In this document: in pieces, positions 21,300 through 32,097 of the stretch
How positions within the stretch are numbered: the first letter of the stretch is position 1
Layout: every line of letters begins with the position of its first letter
NCBI GenBank assembly: GCA_035772735.1
Contig: JASDFA010000006.1
Location: 62,202,001-62,266,000 of the forward strand
Reading direction: 5' to 3'
Length of the DNA stretch: 64,000 nucleotides
Origin: Datura wrightii
Lineage: Eukaryota; Streptophyta; Magnoliopsida; Solanales; Solanaceae
Program-made: the position numbers and the translations under genes
The notes under the pieces: model-generated
The model's database searches: none
What the model saw: the letters and a program-made list of their open reading frames with translations, nothing else
What the model was told of the DNA's origin: nothing

Positions 21300-24013
21300 T
21301 CAAGTCGAAACTGAGCCGATAGAGAATAAATGTGGGTATTTAGCCATCATATTCGCTTCGGCTTCCCACGTAGATCCCTCAACATGTTGATTTCTCCATA
21401 AAACCTTAACTGAAGATACTTATTTGTTCCTTAACTTCCGACCCTGATGATCCAAGATTTCAACGAGAATTTCTTCATAACTAAGGTTGTCCCTTACCCC
21501 AACGCTGTCCACCGGAACTACTAAGGCTGGATCACCGAAGAACTTTTTCCAGAGCGATACAAGAAATACAGGATGTACTGAAGATAACTCCAATGGTATG
21601 TCCAACTCATACGCCACCTTAGCAACTCTCCTCATAATCCGTTAGTGACCAACATATCAGGGACTGAGTTTCCATTTCTTCCCAAACAGCATGACTCCCT
21701 TTATGGGAGATACCTTTAGAAATACCCAGTCGTCCACATCAAACTCCAGATTCCTTCTCCTTACATCAGCATACGATTTCTGACGACTCTGAGTGGTTTT
21801 TAACTAGTCCCTTATCAATTAGACCTTTTTCATGGCCTCATAAATCGAATCAGGTCCTATCATGGCTGCCTCACCAACTTTAAACCATCCAATGGGCTAT
21901 CTACACCTTTTCCCATAAAAACCATCGAACAGTGCCATTTGGATACTAGAGTGATCATTGTGATTATAAGAAAACTCGATTAAGGGCAAATGATCATCCA
22001 AACCACCTTTAAAATCCATAACACATGCCGTCAACATATCCTCAAGAGTCTGGATTATTCGCTTGGCTTGACCATCCATTTGCCGATGAAAGGTTGTACT
22101 GAGCTTGACTTGAGTACCAAGTCCCTTCTGAAAAGACCGCTAGAACTGGGAGGTAAGCTGAGTACCTTTGTCTGAAATAATATACAGGGGCACTCCATGA
22201 TGTCGAGCCAACTCCCGAATATATAATTTGGCATAATCATCCGTTGAATCTGTGGTCTTGACTGGTAGGAAGTGTGCAGCCTTAGTTAACCTGTCTACCA
22301 CCATCCAAATGGAATCATAGTTTCTTTGAGTACGAGGTATGCATGTAATCAAATCCATGTTAATATCTTCCCACTTCCATATGGGAATGCTAATATCATG
22401 AAGCACACCTCTCGGCCTTTGATGCTCGACTTTCACTTGCTAACAGTTTGGACATTTGGCTATGAAGTTTGTAATATCCTTCTTCATTCCATCCCAGCAA
22501 TAGATTTCTCGCAAGTCCCGATACATCTTCGTGGAACTCGGATGGATAGAATATCTGGTACCATGTTCCTCATTCAATATACGAATACTCAAATCATCAA
22601 TATCTGGGACACATATGCGACCCTGGTGTCGTAACAAACCATCTCCCCCTTGGGAGAAAACATCCACCTTTTGAATCCACATCGCTTCCTTTAGCTTCCT
22701 CAAAATCAGCTTCTCATCTTGCTTAGATTTGAATCAACCACAGAGGATGATTCTGACCCATTCTACAAAACAACGTTGTGATCGGTCGAGTCGATTAATC
22801 TAACTTCCAATCTTTAAAGCTGGTGGACATCTTTAACCAAATTAATCTTTCCCTCATCCATGTGGGACACACTCTCCATAGAGAGCCTACTAAGTGCATC
22901 TCCACCAAATTATCCTTTCCTGAGTAGTAAAGAACACTCATATCGTAGTCCTTTACTAACTCTAACCACCTCTTTTGCCGAAGATTGAGATCCTTTTGCG
23001 TGAACACATATTTCAAGCTCTTGTGATCCGGGAACATGTCCACGTGGACCCAATACAAATAACGTCGCCATATCTTCAATGAAAAAACCACTGCACCAAA
23101 CTCAAGATCATAGGTCGGGTAATTATTTTCATGAACTTTCAACTGTCGAAAGGCATATTCTATTACTTTCCCATGTTGCATCAACACACATCCCTGTCCG
23201 ACTCTCGAAGCATCAAAATATACAACAAAGCCATCTGTACCCTCGGGTAAAGTCAACATTGGTGTTAAAGTGAGTCAGGTCTTCAGCTCCTTGAAGCTTT
23301 TCTCACAAGCCTCTGACCATTGGAACCTTATCTACTTCTGAGTCAACCTGATCATTGGGGTTGGAATTGATGAAAAGCCCTCAACAGATCTTCTGTAGTA
23401 GCCTGCTAGTCCCAACAAACTTCGAATTTCTGAAAGACTCACGGGTCTGGGCCAATTCTTCACCTCTTTGATTTTCTGAGAATCTACCTTTTTGCATTCA
23501 CTGGAAACCACATGACCCATAAATGCCACAAAGTATAGCCAAAATTCGCACTTCCTAAACTTTGCATACAACTGACGATCCTTGAGAATTCACAACACTA
23601 TCCAAAAATGAGCGGCATGCTCCTCCTCGCTCCGGGAGTATATAAGGATGTCATCGATGAACACGATCACAAATATGTCCAGATATTGCTTGAACACCCT
23701 ATTCATCAGGTCCATAAAAGCTGCAGGAGCATTGGTTAGTCCAAATGACATAACTACAATCTCATAATAGCCATACCGGGTTTTGAAGGCTGTCTTTGCG
23801 ATATCACACTCTCAAACTCGGAGCCGATGATACCTGGACCTTAGATATATCTTCGAGAAACACCTGATAGCTTGGAGCTGGTCAAATAAATCATTAATCC
23901 TAGGCAAGGGGTACCTATTCTTGACAGTGACCTTATTCAGCTGCCGATAATCAATACACATTCGAAGGGACCCATCCTTTTTTTGAACAAATAGAACCGG
24001 TGCACCCCATGGA
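21300..24013 (-). pseudogene. Tekay-like pol: RT(part)-RNase H-integrase-chromodomain (copy A)
   Basis: Read leftward from 24013, RT keeps the VFIDDIL active-site motif (near 23640) and KCEFW, then GYYRRSVEGFS. RNase H (22795-23260) shows YFDASRVGQG, DLEFGAVVF and DHKSLKYVF with its acidic residues. The integrase zinc finger (22440-22703) keeps H, H, C and C. In the integrase core, NMD and ISDKG keep both Asp residues, but the Glu of GQAER is Lys (GAG to AAG at about 22063). A C-terminal KVAYELDIP...VHPVF block and chromodomain-like tail follow to about 21300. In-frame stops occur after TSQF and elsewhere. Copy B keeps the Glu, so this change followed the duplication. Confidence 0.87.
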
Positions 24014-24861
24014 GACTTGATTTTACCAAAGATGATGAGAACATGAACTCAGAACCATTTATGCGTTGGAGAGATCCTTTCTTATTTTTTGCCGAAGTAC
24101 TTTTTAAAGAACAGGCTAAAACAGGTGAAATCAAAGGGCATTACTTGAATGCTACTACAAGTACATGCGAAGAAATGATCAAAAGAGCTGTATTTGCTGA
24201 AGAATTGGGCATTCCGATTATAATGCATGAGTACCTAACGAGGGGATTCACTATAAATACTAGCTTGACTCATTATTGTCAAGATAATGGTCTACTTCTT
24301 CACATCCACCGTGCAATGCATGCGGTTATTGATAGACAGAAGAATCATGGTATCCACTTTCGATTATTATCGAAAGCGTTACGTATGTCTGGTGGAGATC
24401 ATATTCACTTTGGTACTGTAGTAGGTAAACTTTAATGTGAAAGAGACATAACTTTGGGCTTTGTTGATTTACTGTGTGATGATTTTGTTGAACAAGATTG
24501 AAATCGCGGTATTTATTTCACTCAAGATTGGGTCTCTTTAGCAGGTGTTCTACCGGTGGCTTCAGGAAGTATTAACGTTTGGCATATGCCTGCTCTAACC
24601 GAGATCTTTGGGGATTATTCTGTACTACAGTTCGGTCGAGGAACTTTAGGACATCCTTGGGGTAATGCGCCAGGTGCCATAGCTAATCGAGTAGCTCTAG
24701 AAGCATGTGTAAAAGCTCATAATGAAGGACATGATCTTGCTTAGGAAGGAATTGAGATTATTCGCGAGGCTTCCAAACGGAGCCCAGAACTAGCTGCTGC
24801 TTGTGAGGTATGGAAAGAGATCATATTTAATTTTGCAGCAGTGGACATTTTGGATAAGTAA
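24014..24861 (+). pseudogene. rbcL: Partial rbcL (RuBisCO large subunit), residues ~197-477
   Basis: The frame starting at 24016 reads RuBisCO large subunit from L197 to the C-terminal VDILDK and its stop at 24859-24861. That is 281 codons with no frameshift, and the number matches the usual 477-residue protein. RuBisCO fixes CO2 in the chloroplast stroma. The carbamylated lysine motif DFTKDDEN (K201, D203, E204), HRAMHAVIDRQ, GGDHIH and VVGKL are present. Three in-frame stops (24433, 24499, 24742) and changes such as GDYSVLQFGRG for GDDSVLQFGGG show loss of function. The first ~196 codons are absent. No nuclear promoter or transit peptide is seen. Confidence 0.95.
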
Positions 24862-25668
24862 AAACAACAGACATTAGCAGATAAATTACCAGGAAATAAA
24901 AAGGATAAGGAGAAAGAACTCAAGTAATTATCCTTCATTCTCTTAATTGAATTGCAATTAAACTCGGCCCAATCTTTTACTAAAAGAATTGAGCCGAATA
25001 CAACAAAGATTCTATTGTATATATTTTGACTAAGTATATACTTACCTATATATACAAGATTGGAAATACAAAAAAAAATCTAGAAAACTAAATCAAAATC
25101 TAAGACTCAAATCTATCTATTGTTGTCTTGGATCCACAATTAATCCTACGGATCCTTAGGATTGATATATTCTTTTATCCTATAGTTTGTAGATTCCTTG
25201 AATCAAGCCAAGTATCACAACTCTTTCTATCCATCCTGTGTATTATCCCCTTTGTTGTATGTTGAAATAGAACCTTAATTTATTACTTATTATTAGATTT
25301 TAGATTGTTAGATTAGTTAGTTATTAGATATTAGAATTAGATGAGATTTTACGAAAAAAATATTTTTTTATTTCTTTATAGGAGAGGAGAAATCTCTGTT
25401 TTTCGACGCGAATTTAAAACGATATAGGAGAAGCCTCCATTTATCAAAAATTATAATATTTTGAATAATAAAAAGGGGTTCCAACATATCAATATATAGT
25501 GAAGTGTTCCCCCAAATTCAGAACATTTTTTCAATACTCACAATCCTTATTAGTTAAGAATCCTAGTGATTGGATTTCTATGCTTATTCTTATAGGAAAT
25601 AAGATATTCAAATAAATAATTTTATAGAGAATGACTATTCATCTATTATATTTTCATTCAAATAGGGG
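24862..25668 (+). other. Plastid rbcL-accD intergenic spacer (nuclear copy)
   Basis: This AT-rich sequence follows the rbcL stop and resembles the spacer upstream of accD in asterid plastomes, including 'gaattgcaattaaactcggccc' in the rbcL 3' end region (about 24950). It stops shortly before where accD would start. Identification is from memory of plastid sequence, not a search. Confidence 0.8.
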
Positions 25669-25975
25669 TTATGCAAAACTATACATCAGAGATCTAGTTC
25701 GGTTGCATGGAGTGCCCTTGTCCATCATATCAGACAGGGGTACTCAATTTACCTCTCAGTTTTGGAGATCGTTTCAAAAGGGAATTGGTACTTAGGTCAA
25801 GCTCAATACAGCATTTCATACACAAACTGATGGTCAGACGGAGCGTACTATTCAAACTCTCGAGGACATGTTGAGAGTGTGTGTGATTGACTTCAAGGGT
25901 AGTTGAGATACCCACATTTATTCCTTACTAGCTCAGTTCCAGCTTGAGGTATCAATTTTTTCCCAAAAACTCAAT
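25669..25975 (+). pseudogene. Integrase core fragment joined to pol end
   Basis: From 25670 the frame gives YAKLYIRDLVRLHG, ISDRGTQFTSQF and QTDGQTERTIQTLEDML, so the second Asp and the Glu of the integrase triad are intact here. One stop lies after KGIGT (25794). After DFKGS (about 25903) the sequence jumps to RYPHLF, the last residues of the pol frame in this lineage. The C-terminal integrase domain and chromodomain are therefore deleted. Confidence 0.85.
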
Positions 25976-26191
25976 TCAGTTGCATTTTTAGCTCATGTGC
26001 TCTAGTTTCTTTCATATAAATGGATGTATATATGATTCATGAATTTAGTTCAGTCATGTAGTTCAAATTGGAGTAAGTCATTCCGTCAGTTTTCAACTTA
26101 TATGTCAGTATTTGAGTATGACAATTGCGTTTCTCTGCTTTTCTGTTTGATTTTCAACATTTGAGGATGAATATTTCCAATGGGGAGATAT
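25976..26191 (+). other. 3' untranslated region and polypurine tract
   Basis: No coding is seen. The purine run AATGGGGAGA (26179-26188) lies just before the LTR start TGTTATACC at 26192. Confidence 0.75.
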
Positions 26192-27859
26192 TGTTATACC
26201 CCGAAATCCCAAAGATCAGACCGGGGAGTTGAAATGGGGAAAAAAGTTTTTTATGCACCAGGTCAGAGAACGAGTCGTCATGTGAACCATCAGGTTGACC
26301 ACGAGTCGTTATGTAATTCGTGGTAAGGATTGATGAATTGCCTAGAAATTTCAAATTTGGGGTGACCATAGATGTGATCACGAGTCGTCAGGTCATCCCT
26401 ATGAGTCGTCAGGTCATCCGTGGTCTAGGACAGTTGAAGGATGATGGGTGAACTGGCAGTGTACCCCATGAATGGACACCACGAGTCGTGGTCAGATGCC
26501 ACGATTCGTTAGGTTAGTCGTGGTCATCAGTTGATCAAGGACTTAAGGTTTTGAGAAGTGGAGGTAATTGAAGGTGACCATGAGTGGTGGTCACCAGAGA
26601 TGAGCCGTTAGGTCCCTACTAGGGACCCTTTGAGGAAAAAGTGGCAGTGCACTTAACGACAGCAGACGACGACTCGTGCCCTATGGTAACAACTCATCCA
26701 GTCCCTTATTGGGGCTAGCCGTCAGTTTTCCCTGCGAATTTAATAAGGGCCTATTCGTAATTCCTATGATCCTAAGGCCTAAACTACATTGTTTTAAGCT
26801 ATGAATACTGAGTTTTAAGAGGGGTAAGTTCATTCAAGGTTACTCTTATTCATGCATGCAGGAATAAAGGTCTAGAGAGCTGATCAAGCTCAATTTCCTC
26901 CAAGTTCTTCTCAATTCTTCCTTGAGTAATTAGAGAAGTGGTAGAATCTGATTCTCTTAGGTATGTAAGTTTATCAATGGGTGAATTTGCTCACACCCAT
27001 GCCTAATCCGTCTCTAATTGATGAAAATCTATATGTTGATCCTATGGGGTTTTAACCGAATGCATGAATTTCCTAAGTTTCTACATGGGTCTGATCTAAG
27101 TATGTTTTTGTTATTGAATTATGATTCATGGGAAAGTTTTACAATGTTTTCAATTATAAATCATGTTTTCAAGTTTTATACTTTAAAATGCCCATCCATG
27201 AGAAGTTCATGAGAGTTGAGATTTATGATGTATGTTCAAGTATGATGAGATACTGATGAGGAAAAAGCATGTTTTTAAGTTACCCATGTCTATGATCATA
27301 TTTTCAAGTGAATCAAGTATTTCCATGCATGTTTAAGTATAGGGCAAGCCTATAGTTTCAAGTATGATGTATGATTTCAAGATAATTATCTTACCACATG
27401 GTTTTACAGTCAAGTCCCAATTATGTTCAGCTTGTGGTATGGTTTGAGTCGTGGCTCCTCTTGTAGGATTTTAGATTTTATATGTACATGATTACTTAGC
27501 TTAGTCACTAGATGATGGTCAGCTTCGTTGAAAAAAGATGGAGAGCATATGCATGTTTTGGGAGTAGTGCCTAGCACAGAGTGAGCTAAGGGTCAGTCAA
27601 CCCAATGCCTTAGAACGACACTCCAATGTTGGTATGATCATATTATTTGGTACCTCCTTTTTGAGATTTCCCCTACCCCAAGGGGCTTTAAACTTGATAT
27701 CGATATCATGGTAGCGTCCTTAGCACAAGAAACTCTTTGGACGACTCTGCCCACTTAAGCATTATAGTTGGGTCCTCATAAGCTCTACCATTGTAATGTC
27801 GTTTATATGACGAGTCTCCCATGTTCCTCATGATTTCAGTTATACATGTTTATCATTCA

Positions 27860-27896
<37 letters not shown>

Positions 27897-28556
27897 CTGA
27901 AGCAGGTTTGGCACAATGTACAGTTTTACTTATGATTACCATATTTCAGTCTTTGAATCATTTAATACAGTTATGATATTCAGTTATGTCAATATCGTGA
28001 TCTCAGAAAAAAGCACGCAACCCCTACTCTCAAATTCTTATCTAGATTATGTTTTATATTATGCATGTTTTAAATGATTTTATTTATTTAAGTGGTTTTT
28101 TCTTATCTTGCACACTCGGTAGATTGCACGTACTGTACTCTGTACTATATCATTTTATGATGCAAGCTCCGATCTTCAGACTCATCCCCGTCATTAGCTA
28201 GTTCCTGGAGTTAGTATTCAACTTCAGTGGTGAGTCCTCATCTCTGGAGGACCATTCGTTATCAGTTATCGTTTCATTTTCAGTTATCATACTTGTCGGG
28301 TTAGTGGGATGTTGCCCAATCAACCCATCATATATGTTAGAGGCCTTCAGACTGTACGTAGTAATCAACTTGTAATGTATTATGTGCATTTCGGATATAA
28401 TGTTATGTTATGATTAGAGTTCCACTATGTTCATTTTGTTCAGTCTTCTGCTTTTATTGATTGAGTTAGGTGTATGTTCATGCTATGAGTCGACTTGGAG
28501 TCTCTCAGGGCTCCTTGTCACGTATATCGATCCGTACCTATGTTCAGGTAGTGACA
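26192..28556 (+). repeat. 3' LTR of the plus-strand Tekay-like element
   Basis: The LTR is 2365 bases, TGTTATACCCC to GTAGTGACA. U3 (26265-26690) carries at least five ACGAGTCGT or ACGACTCGT motifs. An AT microsatellite lies at 27862-27893. The downstream flank 'attgtatag' matches the Athila-like sequence near 18587 and 44146, which fixes the LTR end. Confidence 0.85.
27862..27893. repeat. AT dinucleotide microsatellite
   Basis: Sixteen AT units lie within the U5/R part of the LTR. Confidence 0.95.
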
Positions 28557-29018
28557 ATTGTATAGAGAGAAAATAATGAAGCTTTGAATTCTTGAATGTG
28601 AAAATTGCTTGAGTTAGTGAAATTCTTGAGCAATTCATGTTTTAGTGTAGAAAATTGTTTATTGTTGGTTGATTGAATTGAATGTTGCTACTCCATTAAA
28701 TGAAATTACATGAATTAGGAATTGGAGAAGGAAAGTGACAGAGATAGCATAGATAGTGCATTCTTGAAATAATAATAAAAGCTAGAGGAGAGTTGAAAAG
28801 AAAGAAAAATGCATGAACTTGGTGTAGCATGAGTTAGTGAATTAAAAATAGATTGAAGAGATTGGATAATGATGGGGGAAGTCTTGAGTACCCTATTTGA
28901 CACTCACATATATGCTAGCAAATTAAGTGTGGGGTGAATTTTGCACTTTCCACACTCAATTAGTTATCCATTTGGTTCACAAACTAATGTTGTAAAGTTC
29001 TTGGTTTTTATGCTTGAT

Positions 29019-29020
29019 AG
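29019..29020 (+). promoter_or_regulatory. Candidate splice acceptor before the env-position ORF
   Basis: A T-rich tract (TTCTTGGTTTTTATGCTTG) ends in ATAG|GT, and an ATG follows six bases later at 29026. Paired with the CAG|GTAAGT donor of the related copies (18318, 43894) it would give an intron of about 0.7 kb in the leader. Splicing is inferred. Confidence 0.45.
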
Positions 29021-29025
29021 GTACA

Positions 29026-29873
29026 ATGACATAAAAAGGAAATAAGGTGAATGTGCCGAGAAAAGCCGAAAGTGAGGTAGACCAAGGAAAACAAATGCTA
29101 GTTTCTTAGCTCCCAAAGCAGGCCCTGCAAGAAGATTCGGAGCAAAAGCAGTTGAGCCTCACGATCTTACTTGGTTTAACACTTAAAAAGAAGCCAAGTA
29201 TTCCATGGAAAACATGATAGATGAGGGTCATATTGCATTGGAGTTCCCGGCTATTCGGGAAAAGATACTAGAGTTGGGAGCTGGCTATGTCTTCAATGAG
29301 CTGGAGAGGTGCATCCTCACTTTGGTGAAGGAATTTTATGCAAACTAGAACACCTCATTTGAAAATACAACAAAGGTCAAGATCAGAGGACATGTGGTGC
29401 GATTCACAACCAAGAGGTTCAATGTTTTTCTAGAGACACCGACAATAGATCCTTCAGAATACTTCATCTTGTGGGAGAAAGCAACATACAGAGACATCCG
29501 CCACAATTTGTATAGGGATTACTCATCCATCCATTGGGTGAGGAATCAAAACGGCACCCATTCCACACTTGCATTTGCGTATTTGAATAGGGAGGCAAAG
29601 GTGTAGGTGAAGGTGGTATGTGCCATCTTTCTCCCAGGGACACATTTTATAGAGGTGACCCAAGAGCGAATTGTTTTGGTGTACATGCTGATGAAGGGGA
29701 TACAGGTGAACTTTGGAGCTGTGATTTTCCACAGTATGAGGAGATCACGAGACAACTATAGATGGAAATATTCTCACGGCAGTCTCCTCAACATGTACTT
29801 GAGAGAGGCAGGTATCGAAGAAGAGGATGAAGACCTCATTTTACCTTGGCAGGCTACTTGGCTGGACATATGA
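29026..29873 (+). pseudogene. Env-position ORF, plant transposon protein domain type
   Basis: The frame that begins near 29148 and ends at 29873 reads FPAIREKILELGAGYVFNEL, VKIRGHVVRFTTKRFNVFL, then PSEYFILWEKATYRDIRHNL, HSTLAFAYLNREAKV and LVYMLMKGIQVNF. This resembles the 'putative plant transposon protein' domain encoded after pol in Athila-group elements of Solanaceae. Its function is unknown. It occupies the env position, but I see no signal peptide or membrane segment. At least three stops interrupt it, including a likely Trp to TAG at 29604-29606. The ATG at 29026 is in another frame and meets TAA two codons later, so the start is lost. No viral envelope features are seen. Confidence 0.65.
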
Positions 29874-32080
29874 TAGATGTGACCAAGGTAAAGGAGATTG
29901 GCCCTTCCACAAGCCCTTCTCTTACTATAGCTGATCGGCAGGCCCAAGATGAGAGTCGGCAAGGTCATATGTTTGGGATTATGGAGCTATAACTGAAGAT
30001 AGTAGGACGACTAGACACTGAAGAGCAGATGACGACTTTAGAGGCAGGTATCCGCTCATAGAGAGTGCCATGTTGATGTGCAAGGTGGGCCTGGATTTAA
30101 GGAGATGATTGATGATGATGAGGCTACTGTTCTGACTAACGGTGTTGATGATCTTGACATGAACAAGGAGGATGTTGCAATAGGTTTTTTTTACAGGATG
30201 ATTCTTAGCGACATGAAGTTTATTTTCTTTCCCTTATGATGTGATTTTGTGTGCAATGAGAAAAGTGCACCTTTTAAGTGTGGGGTGGAGGAAAGTTAGA
30301 TTTCTGTTGATCTTTAATTGGTATATTTGTAGGTCGTAGCATCTTTATATTCCTAGTAGCACTAGATCGATGATTTGTAGGTATTAGTCTATAATAGATA
30401 GTATGATGATGTTGACTAGTTTGATGCCTTGGATGTTTGACTTTGTATGTTCGTATTGACTATGTTGTGTTTGATTTTTCTTTGTTTTAGGGTATTCTTA
30501 AATTTTTTTTTCGTTTAGTTTGATTCATTGTAGTATAGGGTGAGTATGCCATCATGTGTTGTTTGAAAATCTTTTTAAAATGGCATATCTCATCCACTAT
30601 TTGATTTTTATTATGGCCTCAATTCTTTTCCGAAGGGGAGCCCTTTGAACCTGGTAAATTTTTCATTTTTAGGAGTTGTGTCGTCATAGAGTAATGATAT
30701 TTTCCATTGATAGATGGATGATGACCATCATAAGGGATGTTTTATCACAGTTTTATTTTTTTTAGGATTTAGTCGTAAATCATCAACTTGTATGCTTATT
30801 GATATTCTTCTTAGTTGCTATGCTAGAGTAAAAAGAGTGGTTATATTTATTGCAGAAGTTTGAATCCTTGAAAGACGCACATAATTTGACTCAAATATTC
30901 TTAGGACTTGGGTATGAAATTAATTTTTCATTCAATGTTGTGTGAATGTGTAGTTTTAGAAACTGATTAGATTCTTGTTGCAATGAGACGTAAGTTGTAT
31001 GCTCTTATAGTATGTATTGTAGCATCTAGAGCTAGCCTTAGTGGATGTAGGATAACTAGTTGGTAGGGAGTTGAGAGATGATCAAGGCATTTCTTTGAAA
31101 AGCCATGTCTGTCCATAATTGTTTTACTTTCCCAGTCATTTTCCCTAGTTAACCCCTTTGAGCCTAAAAGCCTTATTCTTTCTTAGCCTCAATAGTAGCT
31201 TAATCCCTCTTATTGTGAGACCTCAGACTTATTGATCCAAAGTAGTCTTAATCACTTTGAGACTTGAAAGTAAGATCCACCAAAGTATAATGATAAGGGA
31301 AAAAAGAAAAAAAATTGTGGTAAGAAAAGAAAAGTGAGAAGAAGGGGTGCTCATAAAAAATTTTGTTGTCTAATGGTTGCTAGGGAATTGAGAAAGAGAG
31401 CTTTAATTGCAAAATCCCTAGCTATTCTATGATTAGAAAACTAGCAACCAAGTAGTTAAAAAAGTGGGGCACAAAAAGAAAAGACAAGGGTGAGTAGAGG
31501 AAAGGTGAACAAGCAAAGGAAATAAGTGGCGGACAAGTAAACTGAAATATGTCTTAAAAGTTCTTAGGGTGGTAGTCACTATTAAATGAAATATCAATCC
31601 TATCCGTCCCTTAGCCAATTACAATCAAGAGAAGTCCTTGTGATCTTAATCTCTTGAATCAATTAGGTAGTCCAAATGTACATGAAGGGCAAGCCTATGG
31701 TATGTTGCATAGTGCATTACATCATTTGAGAGAGTGAGTGTGCCTTAATATTCATGTTCCATGTGTTATATTGATGAAGCTGAGAGAGGAACACCACTAA
31801 AAGTGAGGGTCCTAAGAGGTCTAATTCGGTGTACTACTTGTTGCATGTGTCCCACTTAATTATGTTGGCCCTTTATGTTGAAAAGATGAGTCATTTATAG
31901 AGGTTTTGTGTTCTTGTTTGTGAAATCTCTCTATGTGCTTTGTTGAGATTAGTTGTATGATAATAAACCACTCTATACTTTCTCCATGCTAGTTGGTTGA
32001 GTATGAGTTGATAGAGGTGTCAAGTGTGATGGTGAAACATAATATTCGGTGTGTTTTAAGGATTGTTCGAGGACAAACAA
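29874..32080 (+). other. Long 3' untranslated region of the Athila-like element
   Basis: There are 2.2 kb without a credible frame. It contains several 'aagtgtggggtg' copies (30275, 32083) like the final polypurine tract, T-rich runs, and A/G-rich patches around 31290-31350. Long 3' regions between the last ORF and the LTR are usual for Athila-group elements. Confidence 0.6.
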
Positions 32081-32097
32081 TAAGTGTGGGGTGGTGA
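32081..32097 (+). other. Polypurine tract
   Basis: AAGTGTGGGGTGGTGA (32082-32097) abuts the LTR start at 32098. The same motif precedes 3' LTRs throughout this lineage. Confidence 0.75.

Larger units (their letters stand above)
1..24013. repeat. Segmental duplication, copy A
   Basis: Apart from the 9.2 kb element at 1222-10456, this segment matches 34424-49551 in order and orientation, including the same junctions between nested elements. Shared junctions include gag into the minus LTR near 13044, the Athila-like LTR start at 13916, and Athila-like sequence into the minus Tekay-like LTR at 18778. Hand counts over about 820 aligned bases gave about 49 differences (near 6%). Shared junctions cannot arise from independent insertions, so a pre-formed nest was duplicated. 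The left edge lies outside the window. The right edge is the plastid DNA junction at 24014. Copy A also has a ~430-base deletion near 12949 that copy B lacks. Confidence 0.85.
18778..24013 (-). mobile_element. Minus-strand Tekay-like element, truncated (copy A)
   Basis: A 3' LTR (18778-21054), polypurine tract and the 3' half of pol (chromodomain, integrase, RNase H, part of RT) are present. The element is cut within RT at 24013, where plastid DNA begins. The insertion point into the Athila-like element is the same as in copy B (44339), where gag and the primer site are also kept. Confidence 0.88.
24014..25668 (+). other. Nuclear insertion of plastid DNA (rbcL 3' part and rbcL-accD spacer)
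   Basis: A continuous 1.65 kb piece of chloroplast DNA keeps plastid gene order: the 3' part of rbcL, its untranslated tail, and the spacer to just short of accD. The left join shares six bases (GACTTG, 24014-24019) between the retroelement RT and rbcL, as in end joining at microhomology. The right join passes straight into an integrase gene at 25669. Accumulated stops and missense changes show that it is an old nuclear copy and not plastid DNA or contamination. Confidence 0.93.
25669..28556 (+). mobile_element. 3' end of a plus-strand Tekay-like element
   Basis: A short integrase piece, a collapsed pol end, a polypurine tract and a complete 3' LTR (26192-28556) lie in plus orientation, opposite to the Tekay-like remnant left of the plastid DNA. 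The 5' LTR, gag and most of pol are missing; the plastid junction is the break. After the LTR end the sequence returns to an Athila-like element at 28557, so this element had inserted into that one. Confidence 0.85.

Noticed and set aside
24043..24435. A functional rbcL gene
   Set aside because: The fragment lacks the first ~196 codons, has three in-frame stops and sits between retrotransposon pieces. It is a nuclear plastid-DNA relic.
29523..29755. Antisense open frames opposite the env-position ORF
   Set aside because: They are mirror frames of a decayed coding region with no resemblance to known proteins.
29026..29873. A true envelope glycoprotein gene
   Set aside because: No signal peptide, cleavage site or transmembrane segment is visible; it fits the plant transposon protein domain found at this place in Athila-group elements.
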